Assembly (NCBI GenBank): GCA_014380605.1 | Contig: JACMJO010000324.1 | Span: 1 to 5,072, forward strand | Origin: Fimbriimonadaceae bacterium | Lineage (GTDB): Bacteria; Armatimonadota; Fimbriimonadia; Fimbriimonadales; Fimbriimonadaceae | Direction of reading: 5' to 3' | DNA length: 5,072 bases | Shown here: one piece after another, positions 1-5,072 of the stretch | How the letters are laid out: every line of letters starts with the position of its first letter | How positions within the stretch are numbered: position 1 is the stretch's first letter | Program-made: the position numbers and the translations under genes | Notes under the pieces: model-generated | Told to the model about the DNA's origin: nothing | Database searches by the model: none | What the model saw: only the letters and a program-made list of their open reading frames with translations

Positions 1-1
1 C

Positions 2-82
2 AGCAATTTCGACAAGCAACGGAACGTTTTCACGCTCCAATTCCAATGGGCAATCGGCGCACACCCGGCGCACAAATATTGA
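2..82 (+). CDS. C-terminal end of a probable outer-membrane beta-barrel protein (5' truncated)
   Basis: Only the last 26 codons and the TGA stop (80-82) are in the window. The peptide contains the alternating stretch NVFTLQFQWAIG and ends in GAHPAHKY. Alternating hydrophobic residues and a terminal aromatic residue are what the last strand of an outer-membrane barrel looks like. I associate a GAHxAH-type ending with barrel proteins found beside zinc/manganese ABC transporters, but this is from memory. The stop overlaps the next start as TGATG, which implies translational coupling to the metal-binding protein and so a shared role, probably passage of the metal or its chelate across the outer membrane. 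The His pair near the end could touch metal, which is speculation. The frame starting at base 1 is also open throughout, so reading-frame evidence alone is weak. The stop/start overlap and peptide character favour this frame. Confidence 0.55.
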   Translation, partial: SNFDKQRNVFTLQFQWAIGAHPAHKY

Positions 83-1083
83 TGAACAAATTCAAGCTTT
101 CTTCAGTCCTCGCCTTTGGATTGGTGGCTCCGGCGGCGCTTGCGAATCTCAAGATCGTCACTACAACCGCCGATTTGGCGTCGATCGCGGCGTCGATCGG
201 CGGCAACAAGGCAAAGGTCTCATCGCTAATAACCGGGGCACGAGACCCCCACCGCATCGAGGCCAAACCAAGCTACATGAGCCGAGTGGCAGGGGCGGAC
301 ATGTTTATCGCCATCGGGCTCGAGTTGGAGATCGGGTACGAGCAGTCCATTCTCCAGGGCAGCAGCAACCGAAGGGTCGCCATCGGCGCACCCGGCCATG
401 TCTATGCCTCCGACTTCGCCTACACGCTGGAAAAGCCAACCGGCAAAGTCACCCGAGCAATGGGCGATATTCATCCTTACGGGAATCCCCACGTTTGGCT
501 CGACCCCTATAACGGGCGAATGATGGCGAAGGGTATCGAAAACAAAATGTCCGCCTTGGACCCCAGCAACGCCAGCTACTACCAATCCAATTTGGAGCAG
601 TTTCTCAAGCGACTGGACTCCGCCATGTTCGGCAGTAGCGCGGTCGCCAGATATGGCGGTCAGCAACTTTGGGAGTGGTCTACTGCCGGCAACCTCCGCT
701 CAAAGGTGTCCGCCAGCGAACTTGGCGGATGGGCGGAGCAGATGGCCCCGTTTGCAGGCAAGCCCGTGATTACCTATCACAAGTCTTGGAGCTACTTTGC
801 CTATCGCTTTGGGCTGAAGGTGGTCGACGAGTTGGAACCCAAGCCCGGCCTTGACCCAACTCCTGGCCACTTGGCCGAGGTCGTTCGTGAGGGCACGTTG
901 CAAGGCGTGAAGACTCTTCTTCAGGAGCCTTTCTTCTCGCGCCGCCACGCTGATTTTGTCGCACGCAGAATTGGTGCGGTTGTCGCCGTTGCTCCCCAGA
1001 GCGTCGGCCAGGATCCGGGGGCTAAGGACTACATTTCGTTGTTCGACACCATCGTTGCGAAGGTTCGCAGCACCGTGAGGTAG
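82..1083 (+). CDS. Periplasmic metal (Zn/Mn-type) ABC transporter substrate-binding protein
   Basis: This 333-residue protein belongs to the ZnuA/TroA (cluster A-I, SBP_bac_9) family. It captures a divalent metal in the periplasm and delivers it to the permease encoded next. A Sec signal peptide is clear: MNKFK, a hydrophobic core, then cleavage after ALA at about residue 21. The mature protein opens with the typical LKIVTTTADLASIA. Likely metal ligands are His57 (DPHRIEAKPS), His137 (GNPHVWLDP) and His233 (ITYHKSW). A His at the third site resembles zinc-type ZnuA more than manganese-type PsaA, which has Glu there. My hand alignment puts Pro rather than the usual Asp at the fourth site (APQSVG, around residue 305). 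There is no long His-rich loop, only a short GDIHPYG before the second ligand. An ATG at 46 is in frame, but it lies inside the upstream gene and would add a hydrophilic extension before the signal. The TGATG overlap supports 82. Metal identity is inferred; the family call is firm. Confidence 0.9.
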   Translation: MNKFKLSSVLAFGLVAPAALANLKIVTTTADLASIAASIGGNKAKVSSLITGARDPHRIEAKPSYMSRVAGADMFIAIGLELEIGYEQSILQGSSNRRVAIGAPGHVYASDFAYTLEKPTGKVTRAMGDIHPYGNPHVWLDPYNGRMMAKGIENKMSALDPSNASYYQSNLEQFLKRLDSAMFGSSAVARYGGQQLWEWSTAGNLRSKVSASELGGWAEQMAPFAGKPVITYHKSWSYFAYRFGLKVVDELEPKPGLDPTPGHLAEVVREGTLQGVKTLLQEPFFSRRHADFVARRIGAVVAVAPQSVGQDPGAKDYISLFDTIVAKVRSTVR

Positions 1084-1086
1084 TCA

Positions 1087-1935
1087 ATGGGTGATTTCTT
1101 TACCTTGATGAGTGGACCGTTGTTGGCATCCGTGGTGATGTCTCCGGTCCACTGCCTGTTTGGGCTGCATATTGTGCGTCGGGGAGTGATCTTCATCGAC
1201 CTCGCCGTGGCCCAAATGGCGGCATTAGGAATGGCGATCGCCGTTGCGGGAGGGCACGACGTCTACTCCAGCCAGACTTACTGGCTGGCTTTGGCGTTCG
1301 CCCTTGGAACCGCCATTGCCATTTCCCTCACCCGGTTTAAGCTCGGCAGGGTGCCCCACGAAGCGATCATCGGAATCATTTTCGTCCTCGCATCCGCGTT
1401 GGGGATCGTGGTTCTGGAGAAGTCACCCCATGGGCCCGAAGAACTGAAAGGCATGATGAGCGGAAGCATCCTGTTCGTTCAACCCGCCGACATGCAGACC
1501 ACAGCGATTGCCTATGGCCTGATTCTCGTGATAGCGATTCTGGTTTGGAAACCAACCGCCGCCATTTCTTTGAATTCTCCAGAAGCGCCTACCGGCACAA
1601 AGCGGGTGTTGATCGATTTCATCTTTTATGGGTTGCTAGCGTTCGTTGTCGCTTCCTCCGTTAAGATTGCCGGCGTTTTGGTCGTGTTCACCTGGCTTGT
1701 AATGCCGCCGGTTGCGGCGTTCCTATGGGTCTCGAAAATGAAGCATGCGGTGATTGCTTCGCTGCCCATTGCGATTGTTGGCTCCGTCATCGGACTCTGG
1801 ATTTCTTTCAAGTACGACTGGCCCACGGGCCCGGCGATCGTAGTCGTTCTTGGAGGAATAGTGGCGGCCCTGTACTTGGTTAAGCTGTTTGTCCCGGAGA
1901 AGGATGCGATTGATGCCGAAGCAGTTCATACGTAG
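1087..1935 (+). CDS. Metal ABC transporter permease (ABC-3/ZnuB family)
   Basis: This 282-residue inner-membrane protein forms the channel of the metal importer served by the preceding binding protein. About seven to eight hydrophobic segments are visible, near residues 10-30, 36-55, 64-81, 93-110, 138-154, 175-192, 194-215, 221-240 and 249-268; some of these probably pair as one. Family landmarks are RRGVIFIDLAVAQMAALG (31-48), EAIIGIIFVLASALGI (92-107), GVLVVFTWLVMPPVAAF (196-212) and DWPTGPAIVV (244-253). The AQMAALG form replaces the HAxLPG of E. coli ZnuB and marks a different subgroup of the family. A GAGG at 1077-1080, six bases before the ATG, is a good ribosome binding site, the clearest in the window. 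Only three bases separate it from the upstream stop, so the two genes are surely cotranscribed. No ATPase gene follows. It must lie upstream of the window or elsewhere. Confidence 0.92.
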   Translation: MGDFFTLMSGPLLASVVMSPVHCLFGLHIVRRGVIFIDLAVAQMAALGMAIAVAGGHDVYSSQTYWLALAFALGTAIAISLTRFKLGRVPHEAIIGIIFVLASALGIVVLEKSPHGPEELKGMMSGSILFVQPADMQTTAIAYGLILVIAILVWKPTAAISLNSPEAPTGTKRVLIDFIFYGLLAFVVASSVKIAGVLVVFTWLVMPPVAAFLWVSKMKHAVIASLPIAIVGSVIGLWISFKYDWPTGPAIVVVLGGIVAALYLVKLFVPEKDAIDAEAVHT

Positions 1936-1964
1936 CACTGCAAAATTCCAACTATCATCTATCT

Positions 1965-3209
1965 ATGCCCGTCCTGACCGGCCTCGACGTTCTTGCCCGC
2001 AACAGCTTCCAACGCCTAAAAGGGAAGCAGATTGGACTTGTCTGCAACCAAGCGTCCATTTCGCGGGACATCGGGCATGTTTTCGATCTTTTGCTCCCCG
2101 CCCACAAAGCGGGTGAGTTTGAGATCAAGGCTGTCCTTGGACCCCAACACGGGTTGTTCGGGCATACGCAGGACAATATGATCGAATGGGAGGGAGTCCT
2201 CGATGAGCGAACCGGTTTGACCATCCATTCTCTCTACGGGCAATACCGAAACCCGCAACCCTTTATGCTGGAAGGCATCGAGGAGCTGGTGATCGACCTG
2301 CCGGATGTCGGATCACGCTACTACACCTTCGCCTGGACGATGGCTCTCTGCCTTAAAGCCTGCGAGCCACTTGGCATCCCTGTTACGATCCTGGATCGAC
2401 CCAATCCTATCGGCGGCGAACAGGTAGAAGGCACGTTGCTTCGAATGGGATTCGATTCCTTTGTGGGCCAATACCCCGTGCCAACTCGACACGGGATGAC
2501 GATTGGCGAAGTTGCCAGATACCTACAAGCAACTTTCTTCCCAAAGGTTGCTCTAACCGTGGTTGAGATGGAAGGGTGGGAGCGTGGCATGTATTGGGAG
2601 CACACTGGACTCCCTTGGGCGATGCCTTCCCCCAACATGCCGACCGTGGATACCGCCGTCGTCTACCCGGGAGGATGCCTGCTAGAAACCACCAATCTCA
2701 GTGAGGGCAGGGGTACTACGCGACCCTTTGAGATTTTCGGCGCTCCCTTCATGGATTCCTGGAAGCTTGCCGACGGATTGAACGCTTTGGGCTTGCCTGG
2801 CTGTGTGTTCCGGCCTCTACCGTTCGAGCCGACCTTCAACAAGCACGCCAAGGCCATTTGTGGAGGCTGTCAACTTCACGTAACTTCACGTGCCACATTT
2901 GAACCGATTCTCACCTACGTGGCGATCATGCAGGAAGCAATCCGTCAGTCAGGGTTGCACGATGCTTCGCACATAAAGAGGGATTCCCAATTTATGGCCG
3001 CTTCGGCGGAGACGACCTTGCCCGGATTTGCCTGGAAGCTGCCTCCCTACGAGTACGAGCACGACCGTCGCCCGATCGACATCTTGGCTGGAAACGACTG
3101 GCTGGAACCGGCGATATCGAACCTGACGCCCCTGAAAGAGGTTCGAGAGCAATTTGAGTCTGAATGTCGAGAGTTCGCGCCCGAGCGCTCTGCGGCTCTG
3201 ATCTATTAA
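1965..3209 (+). CDS. DUF1343 / NamZ-type exo-beta-N-acetylmuramidase family protein (GH171)
   Basis: This 414-residue protein matches the DUF1343 family along its full length. Characterised members (Bacillus subtilis NamZ, formerly YbbC) remove MurNAc from the non-reducing end of peptidoglycan fragments. Landmarks are GLDVL near the start, KQIGLVCNQASIS (21-33), GPQHGLFG (59-66) followed by QDNMIEWEG, LPDVGSRYYTF, LDRPNPIGG (143-151), RHGMTIGEVA (175-184), MPSPNMPTVDTAVVYPGG, LSEGRGTTRPFEIFGAPF (245-262) and PPYEYEHDRRPIDIL near the end. The N-terminal half is the Rossmann-like domain, the C-terminal half the second domain. Residue 61 is Gln where the motif I remember is PEHG, so activity may differ. 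No signal peptide is seen, so a cytoplasmic, recycling role is likely, unlike secreted B. subtilis NamZ. The gene starts 29 bases after the permease stop with no Shine-Dalgarno motif in the AT-rich leader. It may be read through from the metal operon. Substrate and activity are inferred from the family. Confidence 0.88.
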   Translation: MPVLTGLDVLARNSFQRLKGKQIGLVCNQASISRDIGHVFDLLLPAHKAGEFEIKAVLGPQHGLFGHTQDNMIEWEGVLDERTGLTIHSLYGQYRNPQPFMLEGIEELVIDLPDVGSRYYTFAWTMALCLKACEPLGIPVTILDRPNPIGGEQVEGTLLRMGFDSFVGQYPVPTRHGMTIGEVARYLQATFFPKVALTVVEMEGWERGMYWEHTGLPWAMPSPNMPTVDTAVVYPGGCLLETTNLSEGRGTTRPFEIFGAPFMDSWKLADGLNALGLPGCVFRPLPFEPTFNKHAKAICGGCQLHVTSRATFEPILTYVAIMQEAIRQSGLHDASHIKRDSQFMAASAETTLPGFAWKLPPYEYEHDRRPIDILAGNDWLEPAISNLTPLKEVREQFESECREFAPERSAALIY

Positions 3210-3212
3210 GGC

Positions 3213-3229
3213 AAAAGGAGGGGCTTTTT
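3213..3229 (+). terminator. Weak terminator-like hairpin after the DUF1343 gene
   Basis: Four bases after the stop codon, AAAAG (3213-3217) can pair with CTTTT (3224-3228) across a six-base GAGGGG loop, and the run of five T lies in and just after the 3' arm. The stem has one G-C pair and is weak, so this may be a poor intrinsic terminator or chance. Its place between a gene end and a new promoter is the main support. Confidence 0.3.
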
Positions 3230-3238
3230 CAGGGTGAA

Positions 3239-3260
3239 ATTGATTGACCCGTAAATCAAT
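3239..3260. repeat. Perfect 7-bp inverted repeat over the -35 box (candidate operator)
   Basis: ATTGATT (3239-3245) and AATCAAT (3254-3260) are exact reverse complements separated by eight bases (GACCCGTA). The left arm overlaps the first two bases of the putative -35 hexamer and the right arm lies in the promoter spacer. A dimeric regulator bound here would cover the RNA polymerase site, which fits repression of an inducible sugar transporter. No T-run follows, so a terminator is unlikely. The regulator is not encoded in the window and its family cannot be told from this site. Confidence 0.45.
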
Positions 3261-3272
3261 CTAGCGTAGAAT
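3244..3272 (+). promoter_or_regulatory. Sigma70-like promoter for the binding-protein/permease fusion gene
   Basis: TTGACC (3244-3249) and TAGAAT (3267-3272) each match five of six consensus bases and are exactly 17 bases apart. Transcription would begin near 3278-3280, giving a leader of about 22 bases before the ATG at 3301. This argues against the in-frame GTG at 3277, which would sit at or before the transcript start. The leader has only a lone GGA (3291-3293) as a possible ribosome contact. Confidence 0.6.
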
Positions 3273-3300
3273 CAACGTGCCGCGCGTTACGGAATATGTT

Positions 3301-5072
3301 ATGGCGCATCGAAGAACAACCTTCGCCCTCCTGTTTCTATGCCTTTCCGTCCTGTCCTGGGCAGAGGACGTCACTCTACGCTTCACAGTCTGGGATGGAG
3401 ACGAGTCTCTAAAGATCCTGCGGGCCCTGTGCCGAGACTTTGAGAAAGAGAACCCAGGCATCAAGGTAAAGCTGGAGAACTTCAGCGACTACAACCTGTA
3501 CCACCAGAAGATGCTCGTGCAATATGCGGGCAATACGGCCCCCGATGTGGCGATGATGGACATGGGCCATTTCCAGGCCCTGGCGAACCGTAAAGCCATT
3601 TTGCCGCTCAATGACTTCTTTGCCAAGACTCCTGGATTCGATATTAAGGAGTTCTACAAGCCGATCGTAGATGCCCACTCGCTGAACGGCGTTTGCTACG
3701 TTCTCCCGCGAGACATCGCGCCGCAAGGTCTCATCTACTACAACAAGAAGATTTTCATGGAGAAGGGTATTCCTTTTCCCGATGGTTCCTGGACCTGGGA
3801 TTTTCAAGTGCGCCCCGAGCTCAAAGAGAAAGACTTCCTGTGGGTGATGCAGCAGCTCACTGAGAAGGGAGCGGATGGCAAGGTGAAGCGATACGGATTC
3901 GTCGCTGGCTGGCCGGGCCAGATGGTGGATACGCTCATGTGGAGCTATGGGCTGGACCCAGTGGACGATTATGCCCACCCCACGAAACTCTTTTACAATC
4001 TGCCCGACATGATCAAGGTCTACGAGTTCTACATGGACCTCGCCTTGAAAAAGAAGTGGATTCCAAGTAACCAAGAAGTCAGCAGCGTTCTTCAATCCAC
4101 TACCCAGCAACTGTTCGTTCAAGAGAAAGTCGCCATGTTTCAGAACGGGATATGGGAAGTCCCGAACATGCGCAAGATGCTTAAGCCGGGTTCAAAGGGC
4201 TTTTTTGAGTGGGACATCGCGCTTTATCCTGCCTGTGCCCGGGACGTCACCGGAAAGCCGCGACGTGCGTTCCCCACCGGAGGGTCCGGCTACTCGATTT
4301 TCTCCACCACTCCCCATCCCGAAGAAGCGTGGAAACTGGTCAAGTTCATGTCCGGTCCTGCAGGGATGACGGCGATGGCAAAAGCCGGAATCGCACAGCC
4401 GGCTATCCGCAAACTTGCTCTAACGCCGGATGTATGGCTGCCGGGGCCGAACACCCCGCTCGAGCAGATGTATCCCGCGAACCGCAAAGCCACCGACGAA
4501 GCGGTTCCATTCGTGAAGTTCGACGTCACGGCCGAGTATTGGCCCGAAGTTACAAGCCTCATCAACGGGCGGCGGGACAGCGTCTACAACGGGCTGATGA
4601 CTCCAAAAGAGGCGCTGACGAAAGCTACTAACGAAGGTCAGCTTCGTATGGACCAACTCCTGCGCGAGGAAAACCTCCCACCTTTCCCATGGCCCTTAGG
4701 GATTGCTGGGGCCGTCATCATTATCGGCCTGGCCCTTGCCGCAATCTATTGGCCGGAAAGGAAGGTGAAATACACTTCTCGGCAGAAAAAGGAAAGTCGT
4801 GCGGCCTATAAATTCCTTTCTCCGTGGCTGATCGGATTTACCGTCTTCGTCCTCGGGCCGATGGTTCTTTCCCTTCTCATGTCAACCATGAACTGGGACA
4901 TGATTCGCGAGGCCCAGTGGCGTGGCGGCGGCAATTTTAGAGAGGCCTTCACCGAGGATCCCAGGTTTTGGACCTCACTTCGAGTGACGACCACCTTTGC
5001 ATTGGTGGGTACCCCCATAGGAATCCTTTTCGCGCTGTTGCTGGCCTTGCTTCTGAACCAGAAGGTTCGTGG
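3301..5072 (+). CDS. Fused extracellular solute-binding protein and MalF/UgpA-type ABC permease (3' truncated)
   Basis: The frame is open from the ATG to the window edge (590 complete codons). Residues 1-22 are a signal peptide (basic MAHRR, hydrophobic core, cleavage about LSWA/ED). There is no lipobox, since the Cys at 14 follows Leu. Residues 23 to about 455 are a complete family-1 (carbohydrate-type) binding protein: LRFTVWDGDESL, DFEKENPGIKV, APDVAMMDMGHFQALA (80-95), GLIYYNKKIF, VAMFQNGIWEVP, FPTGGSGYSIFSTTPHPEEA (264-283), then KFMSGPAGM. A hydrophobic helix follows at about 465-484, then a Lys/Arg-rich linker (486-500). From 503 the sequence is a CUT1-type permease start: YKFLSPWLIGFTVFVLGP, MNWD, GGNFREAF, DPRFWTSLRVTTTFALV and LLALLLNQKVR at the edge. 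It probably imports a sugar or oligosaccharide with a second permease and an ATPase not seen here. Substrate unknown. An upstream in-frame GTG (3277) is the alternative start. The rest of the permease, with its ATPase-contact loop, is off the window. Confidence 0.9.
   Translation, partial: MAHRRTTFALLFLCLSVLSWAEDVTLRFTVWDGDESLKILRALCRDFEKENPGIKVKLENFSDYNLYHQKMLVQYAGNTAPDVAMMDMGHFQALANRKAILPLNDFFAKTPGFDIKEFYKPIVDAHSLNGVCYVLPRDIAPQGLIYYNKKIFMEKGIPFPDGSWTWDFQVRPELKEKDFLWVMQQLTEKGADGKVKRYGFVAGWPGQMVDTLMWSYGLDPVDDYAHPTKLFYNLPDMIKVYEFYMDLALKKKWIPSNQEVSSVLQSTTQQLFVQEKVAMFQNGIWEVPNMRKMLKPGSKGFFEWDIALYPACARDVTGKPRRAFPTGGSGYSIFSTTPHPEEAWKLVKFMSGPAGMTAMAKAGIAQPAIRKLALTPDVWLPGPNTPLEQMYPANRKATDEAVPFVKFDVTAEYWPEVTSLINGRRDSVYNGLMTPKEALTKATNEGQLRMDQLLREENLPPFPWPLGIAGAVIIIGLALAAIYWPERKVKYTSRQKKESRAAYKFLSPWLIGFTVFVLGPMVLSLLMSTMNWDMIREAQWRGGGNFREAFTEDPRFWTSLRVTTTFALVGTPIGILFALLLALLLNQKVR

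Noticed and set aside
55..74. Two copies of CGGCGCACA, 11 bases apart, resembling a regulatory direct repeat or iteron.
   Set aside because: The bases encode GAHPAH in the upstream gene, so the coding sequence explains the repetition.
46..81. Upstream in-frame ATG that would lengthen the metal-binding protein by 12 residues.
   Set aside because: It lacks a ribosome binding site, lies inside the upstream gene, and would put a hydrophilic stretch before a normal signal peptide. The TGATG overlap favours 82.
226..666. A 146-codon minus-strand open frame opposite the metal-binding protein.
   Set aside because: The plus-strand frame has clear family motifs throughout. The antisense product has none.
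1936..1964. Possible separate promoter just before the DUF1343 gene (TATCAT at 1953-1958).
   Set aside because: No -35-like hexamer sits at a suitable distance, and the box is only seven bases from the start codon.
2872..2891. Perfect tandem duplication of a 10-base unit (AACTTCACGT twice) inside the DUF1343 gene, which could signal a frameshifting slippage event.
   Set aside because: The frame through both copies reads GCQLHVTSRATFEP, which fits the family consensus in this region, and the frame stays right to the end. It looks like chance.
3409..4122. Long antisense open frame (237 codons) on the minus strand.
   Set aside because: It lies entirely within the binding-protein domain of the fusion gene, has no family features and no gene-like start. 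It is a shadow of the GC-rich codon pattern.
4209..4631. A 140-codon plus-strand open frame in another phase.
   Set aside because: It overlaps the intact binding-protein frame, and its translation is Arg/Ser/Cys-rich with no domain character.

Overview
The window holds a compact, all-forward run of transport and cell-wall genes. A diderm bacterium is suggested: the first gene remnant looks like the C-terminal strand of an outer-membrane beta-barrel, and two proteins carry classical Sec signal peptides. By eye the DNA is moderately GC-rich with uniform codon use, and I see no sign of recent transfer, insertion sequences, CRISPR arrays or RNA genes. The phylum cannot be fixed from this sequence. 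A Fimbriimonas-like member of the Armatimonadota or a planctomycete-like lineage is a low-confidence guess.

Region 1 (2-1935) is a metal-uptake operon. The tail of a probable outer-membrane barrel protein ends in a TGA that overlaps the ATG of a zinc/manganese-type periplasmic binding protein (82-1083). Three bases later comes its inner-membrane permease (1087-1935, ABC-3 family). Together these would carry a divalent metal across both membranes. The ATPase is not in the window.

Region 2 (1965-3209) encodes a DUF1343/NamZ-type protein (GH171, exo-beta-N-acetylmuramidase family). It has no signal peptide and carries Gln where many members, as I recall them, have Glu in the PEHG motif. It follows the permease by 29 bases with no obvious ribosome binding site.

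Region 3 (3210-3300) is a 91-base regulatory gap. It has a weak terminator-like hairpin, a strong sigma70-like promoter (TTGACC, 17-base spacer, TAGAAT) and a perfect 7-bp inverted repeat straddling the -35 box, a good operator candidate.

Region 4 (3301-5072, running off the window) is the most unusual gene. One uninterrupted frame encodes a complete family-1 (carbohydrate-type) extracellular solute-binding protein, then a transmembrane helix, a basic cytoplasmic linker and the start of a MalF/UgpA-type permease. It is a binding-protein/permease fusion of a CUT1-like importer. Its position next to the NamZ-type gene allows, but does not prove, a role in taking up amino-sugar or cell-wall saccharides.
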